A stretch of 64,000 nt of DNA from Myxococcales bacterium (lineage in GTDB: Bacteria; Myxococcota_A; Polyangia; Haliangiales; Haliangiaceae): positions 2,818,001 to 2,882,000 of the forward strand of contig JADJUW010000001.1 of the NCBI GenBank assembly GCA_016716835.1, read 5' to 3'. Below the pieces are notes generated by a model. The model had not been told where the DNA came from, did no database searches, and saw nothing but the letters and a program-made list of their open reading frames with translations. The position numbers and the translations under genes are program-made. The stretch's first letter is position 1, and the number at the start of each line of letters is the position of its first letter. Shown here piece after piece: positions 1-8,826 of this stretch.

Positions 1-669
1 CCAGCGATTCATCACTTGTACTGCTCACTAATTCAGTATAGCTGAATAGTGTGACCTGCTTGCCCTGCGGTGCCCTGCCCGACCTGAAGGGCGGAAGTCG
101 CCGCAAAATGAGATGGTCTATTTTGCCGTTATGTAAGTGATAAAGCTGGTTGCGAGTTTGTTGCCGTCCTGAAACAAAAATGAAGCGATGCCGCTTAGAA
201 CTTGGATTGTGCTGACATCCACAGTTGTATCTGCGCCATGCAGTGTGGGCAAGGTTTTCCTCCACTAGATTTAGCGGTAGAGACCTTAACTACTACCACG
301 TATAGTGTGACCAAAGGGAGGATATCCTGTTGATGGCAATCCTGTGTACCTGTGGATAACAGTGGACAACTTGCCAAAAATTTAACGATGGCAACCACTT
401 AAAACCTATGTGGAAAACATGTTGCGAAACAAGGAAATGAATGACGCTCTGCGGCGTAAACTGGCAGATCTCGGACGAAAAATTTTTTGTTTCTGGCTAC
501 TGCATTGGCTACCAGATGGTGTGCCAGCGGGGGAACGCGGCACCCATGGGTTGGGGGTATGACCGAAAACCGGACAAATGGGCCCACCATTTCGGCCGAC
601 CACACGTCGGCGCGCGCATAACCCAGGGCGCTATGGACATGAGGGCGCAGTTTGTGACACGACGTCCAC
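1..669. other. Non-coding, AT-richer leader region
   Basis: No convincing gene is present: the short open frames on both strands overlap one another and show no recognisable domain. Positions 1-500 are visibly less GC-rich than the rest of the window. The region holds a group of DnaA-box-like 9-mers (listed separately) and, near 517-545, a short GC-rich inverted repeat ahead of the transporter operon. Its relation to sequence left of the window is unknown. Confidence 0.5.
215..417. other. Cluster of DnaA-box-like 9-mers, possible oriC fragment
   Basis: Positions 351-359 read TGTGGATAA, the exact complement of the consensus DnaA box TTATCCACA. TGTGGAAAA at 409-417 has one mismatch, AGTGGACAA at 361-369 has two, and ACATCCACA at 215-223 has two. 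An A/T-rich run (376-385) lies between the last two. Several boxes beside AT-rich DNA is the usual look of an origin. The neighbouring genes, however, are not the typical dnaA/dnaN/rpmH/parAB set, so this may be a minor DnaA-binding site. Confidence 0.35.
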
Positions 670-1533
670 GTGCCGCGGCTTGCTCCTGCCTTTGTCGTCT
701 ATTTGTCACTTGCGCTGACAACGCTTACAACGCTGGCTTGCGCGCCGGCGCCTACGCCACCGGCAATGGGCGCGATGCGCATCGTCTCATTGGCACCTTC
801 GGCAACCGAGTCTCTGCTGGCGCTCGACGCCGGGTCGCTAATCGTCGGCGTCGACAATTACTCTAAGTCCGCGGCGTTGCCCAATGCGGTATCCGTGGGC
901 TCGTTTCTCGAGCCCGACCTTGAGGCCATGCTTCGCCTGGGCCCAACCCTCGTCGTGCTCGATGACGTGCAGACTAAGCTAATCCCGCCGCTGACCGGCG
1001 CTAACATCAAGGTCGTGCGCTGCCCAATGCATGCCATCGTCGATGTTAAGCACTGCATGCGGCAACTGGGCGATGCGCTGGGTAAGGCCGCGCTGGCGAG
1101 CCAACGTATTGCCGAACTCGACGCCGCGCTTGATGGGGCGCGCCTGACGCACACGCCGTCGCTGCGCATCTTGGCGCTGATCGATCACGGCAAGAACAGT
1201 CTTGAGGGCGCCGTTGCCGCGGGACCAGGAAGTTGGCTTGATGAATTATTGAGAAACGTCGGCGCGGCCAATGCCTTGGGCGATGACACCAAGCGCTACG
1301 TACCGCTGGGCGCCGAAGAGCTGCTCGCGGCCGCGCCGGATGTGATCTTAGACGTAACGATGGATATCGACGAGGCCGCGGTGCGTGCGCGGCTCGAGGC
1401 GCTGCCGTTTGCGCGCCGCCCCATTTTAGTGTTTTTGCGCCATCAGGCGCTGAGCGCGCCGTCGCCGCGCGTGATCGAAGCGATCGCGAAATTGCGCGCC
1501 GAGTTGATGCCAATCGCGGCCAATCGCGAGTAA
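670..1533 (+). CDS. BtuF/FecB-like substrate-binding lipoprotein of a metal-chelate ABC importer
   Basis: The 287-residue product starts with a GTG codon, then a hydrophobic signal ending in TTLAC, a plausible though not ideal lipobox with Cys24, so it is probably anchored in the outer leaflet of the inner membrane or in the periplasm. The mature start, RIVSLAPSATESLLAL, is the typical opening of the helical-backbone (cluster A-II) binding-protein family of BtuF and ferric-siderophore or haem binders. It is first in a three-gene operon: the ATPase starts 9 nt after its stop and the permease overlaps the ATPase. The ligand could be cobalamin, a ferric siderophore or haem; sequence alone does not decide. 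Confidence 0.85.
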   Translation: MPRLAPAFVVYLSLALTTLTTLACAPAPTPPAMGAMRIVSLAPSATESLLALDAGSLIVGVDNYSKSAALPNAVSVGSFLEPDLEAMLRLGPTLVVLDDVQTKLIPPLTGANIKVVRCPMHAIVDVKHCMRQLGDALGKAALASQRIAELDAALDGARLTHTPSLRILALIDHGKNSLEGAVAAGPGSWLDELLRNVGAANALGDDTKRYVPLGAEELLAAAPDVILDVTMDIDEAAVRARLEALPFARRPILVFLRHQALSAPSPRVIEAIAKLRAELMPIAANRE

Positions 1534-1542
1534 ACCGACGTC

Positions 1543-2289
1543 ATGTTGCGGCTGCACCAGGTGGCGATCGCGCGCGGCGCCAAGGTCGTGCTGGCAGGCG
1601 TCACCGCCAGCGCGAGGGCGGGCGACGTGGTTGCCCTCGTTGGGCCCAATGGCGCGGGAAAATCGAGCTTGCTTGCCGCGGCCGCGGGGCTGTTGCCGCT
1701 GCGCTCGGGCACGGTTGCGCCGAGCGCGGGTGGCGGCGCCACTGGTTATTTGCCGCAGCAAGTGGACTATGCGTTTGGCCCCAGCGTGCTCGATGTGGTG
1801 CTGCTTGGACGGTTCGCAAAAAGCGCCGGGCTGGGGCTTGCTAGCGCGCACGAGCTAGCGTTGGCGCAGACGGCGCTCGCGACGTGCCAGGCCAGCGAGT
1901 TGGCGGCGCGCCGCTTTGGCGAGCTATCCGGCGGCGAACGGCAACGCGTGCTTTTTGCGCAGATGCTTTGTCAGGACGCGCCGATCTGGCTGCTCGATGA
2001 GCCGACCAGTGGCCTCGACCCTTTGCATGCGCATCGCCTGTGGTCGCTCATGGCGGCGCAGGCGCTTGCGGGGCGCACGATCGTCGTCGCGACGCACGAC
2101 CTAACCGCGGCGCGCCAATTTGCGACGCAGGCGTGGTTGGTGCACGATGGCGCCGTTCGCTGCGGTGAGGTCGATGACGTGCTGACCAGCGCGGCGGCCA
2201 GCGCGGCGTATGGCGTGCGCTTTGTGCTCGCTGAGATCGAAGGCCGCAAGCATGTGGTTCCCGTGGTGGGTGAGGCGGCCCTGCCATGA
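1543..2289 (+). CDS. ABC importer ATPase, BtuD/FecE family
   Basis: This 248-residue protein carries a complete ABC nucleotide-binding domain: Walker A GPNGAGKS (34-41), a Q-loop near LPQQVD (70-75), signature LSGGERQRV (128-136), Walker B IWLLDEP with catalytic Glu153, and the switch His185 in VATHD. It should power uptake through the permease encoded immediately downstream. Its stop overlaps the permease start as ATGA (2286-2289), showing translational coupling. Length is normal for the family (about 250 residues). Confidence 0.92.
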   Translation: MLRLHQVAIARGAKVVLAGVTASARAGDVVALVGPNGAGKSSLLAAAAGLLPLRSGTVAPSAGGGATGYLPQQVDYAFGPSVLDVVLLGRFAKSAGLGLASAHELALAQTALATCQASELAARRFGELSGGERQRVLFAQMLCQDAPIWLLDEPTSGLDPLHAHRLWSLMAAQALAGRTIVVATHDLTAARQFATQAWLVHDGAVRCGEVDDVLTSAAASAAYGVRFVLAEIEGRKHVVPVVGEAALP

Positions 2290-3332
2290 GCCGCAGCGCG
2301 CACGCCTTCACCGCGGTGCCTACGTTGACGTGGCGTCGTCTCGCGACGCAGCTTGGCCTTGGCATGTTCGCGCTCCTGCTCATTTGCGCGCTGGCGCCGC
2401 TGCTCGGCGTGGCGCAAGAGGGCGGCGCGTTTGCGGTCATCGTCAACGCGCCCTCAACCTGGTGGGACGCGGCGACGACGGATCATTGGCTCTTGTGGCA
2501 TCTGCGCGTGCCGCGCGTGCTGGCCGCTGCCGTCGTGGGCGCCGCGCTCGGCACCGCTGGCGCGGCGGCGCAAGCCACCTTGCGCAATCCGCTGGCAGAG
2601 CCGTACACACTCGGCGTCTCGGCCGGCGCAACACTGGCCGCGGTCATCGGGATCCGCCTCGGCCTCGATCAGTATTTCGGCCTTGGCATGGCGGCGATAT
2701 CACTGTGCGCGCTTGCCGGGGCCATTGCGGCGACCTTATTGGTACTGCGCCTCGCGCGGGTCGCGACCCTGCGCTCGCCCGCGACGTTGCTGCTCGCCGG
2801 TATCACGGTCACAACCATTTGCTCGTCGGCGAGCTTGTTCGTCCAATTTAGCGGCGAGTTCAGCGACGAGGTGCGCATCTACCGCTGGATGCTGGGCGGC
2901 TTTTCGGCGCTCGAGCTGCGGCCCGTGCTAATTGCGGCCGCGGTGGTGGTGCCGTCGATATTGCTCTTGGTGCGTCACAGCCACGCCTACAACGCCTTGG
3001 CCGCGGGCACCGAGGTTGCGACCTCGCTCGGCGTTAACGTGCGCGCGCTATCGCGGCGGACCTTTCTGCTGTGCGCGCTGATGGTCGGCGTTGCGATTGC
3101 GATCTCGGGCCCGATTGGCTTTGTCGGCTTGCTGGTACCGCATGGCGTACGGGCGCTCGTTGGCAGCGATCACCGCAGCTGCGTGCCGCTGTCGGCGCTA
3201 TGGGGCGGCGTGTTGCTAGTTGTAGCCGATACCATTGCACGCACTGCGTTTACGCCCAATCCGCTGCCGGTGGGCATCTTAACCGCGTTGGTCGGCGGGC
3301 CGTTTTTACTGCTGTTGATGCGGCGGCTGTGA
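2286..3332 (+). CDS. FecCD/BtuC-family ABC importer permease
   Basis: The 348-residue polytopic membrane protein shows family-typical segments: LRVPRVLAAAVVGAALGTAG (the conserved R-x-PR start of TM2), RNPLAEPYTLGVSAGATLAA, GPIGFVGLLVPHGVR, and a C-terminal GxxTALVGGPFLLLL. About nine to ten membrane helices are expected, and two copies would pair with two ATPases. It overlaps the ATPase gene by 4 nt. Its last 27 bp overlap, tail to tail, the 3' end of the minus-strand gene 3306-4133, so transcription of the two genes converges. Confidence 0.92.
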   Translation: MSRSAHAFTAVPTLTWRRLATQLGLGMFALLLICALAPLLGVAQEGGAFAVIVNAPSTWWDAATTDHWLLWHLRVPRVLAAAVVGAALGTAGAAAQATLRNPLAEPYTLGVSAGATLAAVIGIRLGLDQYFGLGMAAISLCALAGAIAATLLVLRLARVATLRSPATLLLAGITVTTICSSASLFVQFSGEFSDEVRIYRWMLGGFSALELRPVLIAAAVVVPSILLLVRHSHAYNALAAGTEVATSLGVNVRALSRRTFLLCALMVGVAIAISGPIGFVGLLVPHGVRALVGSDHRSCVPLSALWGGVLLVVADTIARTAFTPNPLPVGILTALVGGPFLLLLMRRL

Positions 3333-4133
3333 CTTGCGGCGCGTGGCCCCGATCGCGCAAAGCACCACCAGCAACATGGATGCAAAATTATTGGCGTTGG
3401 CTTGCTCGCCATGCGCGCTGCATACACCAAGGCCACTACCATCCCGATAGGGCGTGTTCGCGATCACGTCAAAGGCGCTAGCGCTGCTTTCGAGTCCGCT
3501 CGCCGACACGGCCACCATTTCATAATCGTTGTCGACCGAGGTGCCGTTGACATAAAACAACGGCATCGCCGGGAGCATCGTGTCGGTGCCGGTGCCGACG
3601 CGATCGCCATGCTCAACCTGATACAGCCGATAGGCAACGGCGTCGGCGACGAGCGGCGGCGACACGCTCACCTCGACAATAAAACGTTCCTCGGTGGGCC
3701 CACACGAATTGGTATCGTCGTAGGGATAATAAGTTGAGGTCACCTCGTTAATGGCTGGAGGTACCGGCGCGGCATCGGGGCCACTGCCGGTGGTAAAAGA
3801 CAACACCGTTGGTTCGTCGCAGCCAAATGAGATTTCTGGATCGGCGGTCAGCGTCACCGTGTAGATGGTGTTTGGCAGCAAGGCCTCCGGCAGCGTCGTG
3901 ATTGGCGCCATCGCCAAATCGATCGGCGTTGCCTTGCCGTAGCTGAGGCTCAACGTGCCATTATAGCGCGTCCACAATTTGGTGTTGGTGGGCACGCCCG
4001 TCGCGCCGTCGAGCGGATACCGCATCTGCGGGCATTCGAGCGGCGGCGAGCACGCCTCGGCGCGTTCAAGCGCGATCAGGCCACTCAGTGTCGTTATGGC
4101 GAGGGAACCTGCGACAACAAGGCGAACATGCAT
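3306..4133 (-). CDS. Secreted Ig-like (SbsA/Big_5-type) protein with MYXO-CTERM-like tail
   Basis: The 275-residue product has an N-terminal signal peptide ending near ERAEA. An early domain contains YPLDGATGVPTNTKLWTRYNG-like residues (PLDGATGVP), typical of bacterial Ig-like Big_5 domains. Several cysteines are probably disulfide-bonded. The C-terminus has a lone Cys (near GLGVCSAHG), a short hydrophobic stretch (NFASMLLVVLCAIGA) and the basic residues TRRK, resembling the tripartite MYXO-CTERM sorting tail, though without the usual CGC. Function unknown, probably cell-surface. The start is supported by a TACTTT hexamer 6 nt before the ATG. Confidence 0.7.
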   Translation of the reverse strand: MHVRLVVAGSLAITTLSGLIALERAEACSPPLECPQMRYPLDGATGVPTNTKLWTRYNGTLSLSYGKATPIDLAMAPITTLPEALLPNTIYTVTLTADPEISFGCDEPTVLSFTTGSGPDAAPVPPAINEVTSTYYPYDDTNSCGPTEERFIVEVSVSPPLVADAVAYRLYQVEHGDRVGTGTDTMLPAMPLFYVNGTSVDNDYEMVAVSASGLESSASAFDVIANTPYRDGSGLGVCSAHGEQANANNFASMLLVVLCAIGATRRKSQPPHQQQ

Positions 4134-4139
4134 GCCACC

Positions 4140-4145
4140 AAAGTA
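4140..4145 (-). promoter_or_regulatory. -10-like TACTTT, 6 nt before ATG at 4133
   Basis: On the minus strand TACTTT is followed by GGTGGC and then the ATG. No Shine-Dalgarno is visible. A start site at the usual distance would give a leaderless mRNA. It matches the pattern seen at several other genes in the window. Confidence 0.35.
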
Positions 4146-4236
4146 ACAAGTTTCACTTTAAATCACAAACAAAGCGCAGGCGGTCGCGCGCGACGTGACC
4201 GATGGCACGTTGCGGTTGCTGACGGCACGTCGCCAG

Positions 4237-4992
4237 CTAGGCCGCGGTTTGCGCGCGCGGCGCGCCTTCGCCCGACGCTTGAAGCGTCGACGTATCTTCG
4301 TCGCGCTGGCCGGCGAGCTGCTTGAGCGCCGTCAGCTCGACCAGCTCAATGCGTCCATATGCAATGCGAATCGTGCCGCGGGCTTCGAGGTCGCGCAAGA
4401 TGACGCTGATGGTCTGGCGCGAGGTCCCCAGCATGGCCGCGAGTTGCTCTTGACTAACTTGCAGCGTGAGCGCGGTGCGATCCGTCCACGCGCCATACGC
4501 GCTAGCCATGATCAGCAGGCGGCGCGCAACGCGCACCGGCATTGGCTCAACCGAGGTGTCGTGTAAGGCTTGAATCGCGAGCCGCAGCTTGGCGCTGATG
4601 AGCAAGCCGAGGTGGCGATAAAAATCCGGCCGACGCGCAAGCAAGGCCTTGATATCGGCCATGGGGACATGCAGCAGGCGCAACGGCTGATCCGCGAACA
4701 CGTCGTGTTGCCAGCCGTCGCCATCGATGATCGCGATGTCGCCCATCCAAAACGGCGCAGCAAAAATGCCCAGCAGGGCGTCTTTGCCGTTGACCTTTTG
4801 TGTGACCCGGACGCTGCCTTCGACGATGACGGACAAGCCGTCGCACGCCTCGCCGCTGCGCAGCACGCGCTCGTGGCGTGGATAGTCGCGCAACTCGGCG
4901 GCGCCGAGCAGGGCGCGCTGGATCTCGGCGTCGAGTTGGCGAAACCAGCTGCAGCTGCAAAGAAACGGGTAGTATTGTGAGGCGGTTGGCAT
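4237..4992 (-). CDS. Crp/Fnr-family transcriptional regulator
   Basis: The 251-residue protein has an N-terminal cyclic-nucleotide-binding-like beta-roll (about 15-130, with EGSVRVTQ and GDIAIIDGD), a dimerisation helix (about 131-160) and a C-terminal winged helix. The DNA-recognition helix-turn-helix is VSQEQLAAMLGTSRQTISVIL (179-199). The cAMP phosphate-binding R-S/T pair is not obvious, so the effector is unknown. Cysteines occur at 12, 14 and 50 but do not form the Fnr four-cysteine iron-sulfur pattern. The gene is divergent from the exported protein gene at 5234, and the 240-bp intergenic region carries two inverted repeats that could be operators. Confidence 0.88.
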   Translation of the reverse strand: MPTASQYYPFLCSCSWFRQLDAEIQRALLGAAELRDYPRHERVLRSGEACDGLSVIVEGSVRVTQKVNGKDALLGIFAAPFWMGDIAIIDGDGWQHDVFADQPLRLLHVPMADIKALLARRPDFYRHLGLLISAKLRLAIQALHDTSVEPMPVRVARRLLIMASAYGAWTDRTALTLQVSQEQLAAMLGTSRQTISVILRDLEARGTIRIAYGRIELVELTALKQLAGQRDEDTSTLQASGEGAPRAQTAA

Positions 4993-5052
4993 AGCCTAGC
5001 GAGGCTAGCGAAATGTTGGCGGGTTGACAGTGAAAAACGAAACGCGCGCCCA

Positions 5053-5100
5053 GGTACCGCTTGTTACGGACGTAATTTCAGAAAGTTAACGCGCGGTACC
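5053..5100. promoter_or_regulatory. Inverted repeats between the Crp/Fnr gene and the divergent gene
   Basis: GGTACCGC (5053-5060) and GCGGTACC (5093-5100) form a perfect 8-bp inverted repeat spaced by 32 bp. Between them lies a compact palindrome TTACG-GA-CGTAA (5064-5075). The location between a regulator gene and a divergent gene fits operators. Neither matches the Crp consensus TGTGA-N6-TCACA. Confidence 0.35.
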
Positions 5101-5233
5101 GAGACGCCTATTTCACCTGATCGTCAGATTTGCGACAATCGCGCGCGCGACGCGCGTGAAGAACACCGCTTATTATGTATGACTTAACAGGTGCGTTCTT
5201 CGAAGTTTGGCGAACCTTCGCGGCGAACAATTT

Positions 5234-6124
5234 ATGGTGATCTGGAAGAATAATAAGGACGGTTGTTCGCAGCCTTGCGCCGTTACGCGAGTGCTGTCGG
5301 CTGCCTCAATTGCGGCTTGGGTTGCGCTGACACTATCATGGCCCGAGGGTGCCCTAGCTCAACCAGCATCCGACGCGCCTGCCCTGCCTGCCCCCGTTCC
5401 GGTTGCGCCGATCGACGACGCCGCGGCCTGCACGCGCAGCACGACGATGGCCGCCGCGCAAAGCGTCGCGCTAATCGATAGCATTGAGCTGACGCGGCCT
5501 GCCCCCACCCCGCGCACGTGGACCACGCGCGCGTGCGCTGGGGCCTTCGCGGCGTTGACCTCGCAGGTGATGGCCGGCGAGCGCGAGCAGATCAGCGCGT
5601 TGCACGATCGCATGGAGGCGTTGGCCGCGGCGGTCGATGCGCTCAATGAGGCGCTCGTCGTCGGCGCGGCGACAGATGCCAACGCCCAAGCCATCGTCGC
5701 GGCGGCAACCAGCGTCTCCGAGGCGCTGCGGTTGCTGCTGGCGGCGCGCACCGCGGCCACCGCCGCCGGCAAGCTGGCGCAGGCCGCGACGCTGACGCGC
5801 GAGATCGCGGTGCTCGGGCGGCAGAAAAAAACCAAGACGATCGCCTACCACGACGCCACGATCGCGCTGGCGCGCCTACACCTCGACGCCTCGATCGATG
5901 CGCGCGATGCGGCGGCGGTGAGCAAGCACCTAAGACTGCTCGCCACCGGCCGCGATCGCCTGGCCCGCATGGTCCGCGGCGATGTCGCGCGCGCCGCCTA
6001 TGTCAAGGCGCTGCGCGAGCTGCACGCCGCCGCGAGCGCGCTGGCGCCGACGTGGACCCCGCACGACCTAGAAGCCTATGAGGCCGCCGCGCGGCACGCC
6101 CAAGCCATGACGCCAACGCATTGA
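5234..6124 (+). CDS. Exported Ala-rich helical protein of unknown function
   Basis: I do not recognise a family. From the ATG at 5234 the product is 296 residues with a signal peptide (basic start, hydrophobic SIAAWVALTLSW, cleavage near GALAQ) and a Pro/Ala linker. A long, almost purely helical Ala/Leu/Arg-rich body follows (about 75-290), with coiled-coil-like spacing around QISALHDRMEALAAAVDAL. A TTG 27 nt upstream is in frame but would spoil the signal peptide. The P-type ATPase gene follows 53 nt later on the same strand, so the two may be co-transcribed. A periplasmic role is inferred only from the signal. Confidence 0.6.
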   Translation: MVIWKNNKDGCSQPCAVTRVLSAASIAAWVALTLSWPEGALAQPASDAPALPAPVPVAPIDDAAACTRSTTMAAAQSVALIDSIELTRPAPTPRTWTTRACAGAFAALTSQVMAGEREQISALHDRMEALAAAVDALNEALVVGAATDANAQAIVAAATSVSEALRLLLAARTAATAAGKLAQAATLTREIAVLGRQKKTKTIAYHDATIALARLHLDASIDARDAAAVSKHLRLLATGRDRLARMVRGDVARAAYVKALRELHAAASALAPTWTPHDLEAYEAAARHAQAMTPTH

Positions 6125-6177
6125 TAGACGCACGGCGGTCGCGCGCGCGTGGCGACGAGCGTACCGTTGGCACACCT

Positions 6178-8826
6178 ATGCCGAATCGCTCGCCTCATGT
6201 TACGCGCCCCAGCTGGCCTGGCCTGAGCAGTGCCGAGGCGGCGACGCGCCTGGCAGCCGACGGCGCCAACGTGTTGGCGCGCGAGGCGGCGCGCACGCCG
6301 TGGCGGCTCATCGCCGAGGTTGCGCGGGAGCCGATGTTTTTGTTGCTGCTCGCCGCGGCGTTGATCTATTTGCTGCTTGGCGATGTCACCGAAGGCCTGA
6401 CGCTGCTGGGCGCCGTGGTGGTGGTGATTTCGATCACCGTCATTCAGCAGGGGCGCTCCGATCGCGCGCTGCACGCCCTTGCCGATCTGAGCAGCCCGCG
6501 GGCACAAGTCCTGCGCAATGGCGAGGTGATTGCGCTGCCGGCGCGCGAGCTGGTTGTTGGCGATATCATCCGCCTCGCCGAGGGCGATCGGGTGCCGGCC
6601 GATGTCTTGCTGCGCGAGGGCAGCGCGATGGCGGTCGACGAATCGATGCTTACCGGCGAATCGGTGTCGGTAGACAAGACGGCCGACGCGCACCTCGCCG
6701 CGGCCCCTGCCGCCATCGGGAGCAGCGCCGCCGCGATGTATGCGGGCACCATGGTGGTGGCCGGCCGAGGCCTCGCCGAAATCGTCGCCACCGGCGCCCG
6801 CACCGAGCTCGGACGCATCGGCACGTCGCTTGCGGACGTGGCGCGCGAACGCACCCCGTTGCAGCGCCAGATCAGCGCGCTGGTCCGCACCATGGCCATC
6901 GCGGGCGTGGTGGCCTCAACCTTGCTCGTCATCCTGCTCGGCGCGACGCAAGGCGATTGGCTGCAAGCCACGCTCTCGGGCATCACGCTCGCGATGGCGC
7001 TGCTGCCCGAAGAATTTCCCGTGGTGCTCACGGTGTTCTTGGCGCTAGGGGCGTGGCGCATCGCCAAGCATCGCGTCCTCACGCGCCACGTGATGGCCAT
7101 CGAAACGCTGGGGGCCATGCACGTCTTGTGCACCGACAAGACCGGCACGCTGACGCAAAACCGCATGACCATTCGCAAGCTGTGGACGGACGACGCGGAG
7201 CTGACGCTCGCGGCAGAGGCGCTGCCGAGCAGCCTACCCGAGTCGGTGCACGAATTGGCCGAGCACGGCATCTTGGCCTGCCCGCGCGATCCGTTCGACC
7301 CCATGGAGAAGGCGTTCCTCGCGCTCGGCGCGGCGGCCTTGGCGCGCACCGAACACCTGCATCCAAGCTGGCGCTTGATGCGCGAATACCCGCTATCGCC
7401 GCAGCTGCTCGCGGTGACGCATGCGTGGCGCGCTAGCGATGAACCGGCGCTGCTCGTAGCCACCAAGGGCGCGCCGGAAGCAATTTTTGATCTTTGCCAT
7501 TTGCCGGAGGCCGAGGCCGCGCGGTGGCGCGCGCGCGTCGAGGCCATGGCGAAAAGCGGCCTGCGAGTGCTCGCGGTGGCGCGCAGCAAGGGCACCCTGG
7601 CCAGCGAGCCGGCGCAGCCGCACGATGTCGATTTTGCCTTGCTCGGCCTGGTCGGGCTGGCCGATCCGTTGCGCGAGGACGTGCCCGCCGCGGTCGCCTT
7701 ATGCCACCGCGCCAAGATTCGCGTCGTCATGATCACGGGCGATCATCCCGACACCGCGCGCGCGATCGCGGCGGCCGCGGGCATCGTCGCGACGCCGGGC
7801 AAGGCCTCCGCTGACGCCAACGCCAACGCCGACGACGTCTTGCTTGGCAGCGACCTCGACCAACTCGCAGACGACGAGCTCGCCGCGCGCCTGGCCACGG
7901 TGCACATCGTGGCGCGCGCCGTGCCGGCACAAAAGCTACGCATCGTGCGCGTGCTGCAGGCGCGAGGCGAGGTGGTTGGCATGACCGGCGATGGCGTCAA
8001 CGACGCGCCCGCGCTCAAGGCCGCGGATGTTGGCATCGCCATGGGCGCGCGAGGCACCGAGGTGGCGCGCGAGGCGGCGTCGCTGGTGCTGGTGCAAGAT
8101 GATTTTGCCGCCATCGTGCAGGCGGTCGCGCTCGGGCGGCGAATCTACGACAATATCCAAAAGGCGATCGGTTACATTATCGCGGTGCACGTGCCAATCG
8201 CGGGCATGGCGCTGGTGCCGGCGCTGCTAGGTTGGCCGCCATTGCTCATGCCGCTGCACGTGGTCATCTTCGAGCTGATCATCGATCCCGCCTCTTCGGT
8301 GGGGTTCGAGATGGAGCCGGCCGACGCCAATGTCATGGATCGCCCGCCGCGCGCGCGCCAGGCCAAGCTGTTTGGCTGGCGCCGCCTGGGATGGAGCCTT
8401 GCCCAGGGTGCGCTGGTCCTGCTGAGCGCGATCCTCATCGTCGCGATGTTTCGCGGCGCCGGCGTCGCGGAGGGCAGCTTGCGCGCCATGGCATTTGCGT
8501 GCGTCGCCTTTGGTAATGTGGCCATCTTGATCGCGAATCGCCGCGCACCCAACGCGCCCAGCGCGCCAGCGCGGCCCGCATCGTCGCGCAACCCGGCCGT
8601 GGCCATCCTGATCGGCGCGACCAGCGCGGCGCTGGCGATCATGCTGCTGGTGCCGCCTGTGCGCGAGGTGTTCGCGTTTGGCCCGCTGTCGCTGCTGCAG
8701 GCGGCCACCGTCGCGCTGCTAGGCGCCGGCCCAATTGCCTTGCTCGCCATCGGGCGGCACGCGCTTGCACGCGGGCGCGCGCCTACTTCAGCTGCAGGCG
8801 ATAGCCCAGCCCGAGCCAAATCGTGA
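6178..8826 (+). CDS. Cation-translocating P-type ATPase (P2-like)
   Basis: From the ATG at 6178 (an in-frame TTG at 6121 is less likely) the protein has 882 residues. It shows the full P-type layout: N-terminal cation-ATPase segment, first TM pair, actuator loop with LTGESVSVDK, TM4 with PEEFPVVLTV, phosphorylation site DKTGTLTQN (Asp320), a nucleotide-binding domain with KGAPEAIF, and hinge motifs MITGDHPDTA and MTGDGVNDAPALKAADVGIAMG. The C-terminal transmembrane block contains FELIIDPASS. The PEEFP motif in place of PEGL marks a less studied P2 subgroup; calcium or another divalent cation is plausible but not shown. The 3' end overlaps the convergent gene 8783-9469 by 44 bp. Confidence 0.9.
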   Translation: MPNRSPHVTRPSWPGLSSAEAATRLAADGANVLAREAARTPWRLIAEVAREPMFLLLLAAALIYLLLGDVTEGLTLLGAVVVVISITVIQQGRSDRALHALADLSSPRAQVLRNGEVIALPARELVVGDIIRLAEGDRVPADVLLREGSAMAVDESMLTGESVSVDKTADAHLAAAPAAIGSSAAAMYAGTMVVAGRGLAEIVATGARTELGRIGTSLADVARERTPLQRQISALVRTMAIAGVVASTLLVILLGATQGDWLQATLSGITLAMALLPEEFPVVLTVFLALGAWRIAKHRVLTRHVMAIETLGAMHVLCTDKTGTLTQNRMTIRKLWTDDAELTLAAEALPSSLPESVHELAEHGILACPRDPFDPMEKAFLALGAAALARTEHLHPSWRLMREYPLSPQLLAVTHAWRASDEPALLVATKGAPEAIFDLCHLPEAEAARWRARVEAMAKSGLRVLAVARSKGTLASEPAQPHDVDFALLGLVGLADPLREDVPAAVALCHRAKIRVVMITGDHPDTARAIAAAAGIVATPGKASADANANADDVLLGSDLDQLADDELAARLATVHIVARAVPAQKLRIVRVLQARGEVVGMTGDGVNDAPALKAADVGIAMGARGTEVAREAASLVLVQDDFAAIVQAVALGRRIYDNIQKAIGYIIAVHVPIAGMALVPALLGWPPLLMPLHVVIFELIIDPASSVGFEMEPADANVMDRPPRARQAKLFGWRRLGWSLAQGALVLLSAILIVAMFRGAGVAEGSLRAMAFACVAFGNVAILIANRRAPNAPSAPARPASSRNPAVAILIGATSAALAIMLLVPPVREVFAFGPLSLLQAATVALLGAGPIALLAIGRHALARGRAPTSAAGDSPARAKS

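Noticed and set aside
480..669. Cobalamin riboswitch upstream of the BtuF-type operon
   Set aside because: The stretch has GGGGAAC and a short hairpin, but the B12-box and the conserved GGTG-x-AA-x-TCC core are not present.
441..866. 141-residue frame overlapping the start of the binding-protein gene
   Set aside because: Low-complexity, Arg/Ala-rich continuation in the wrong frame over a real gene; no domain.
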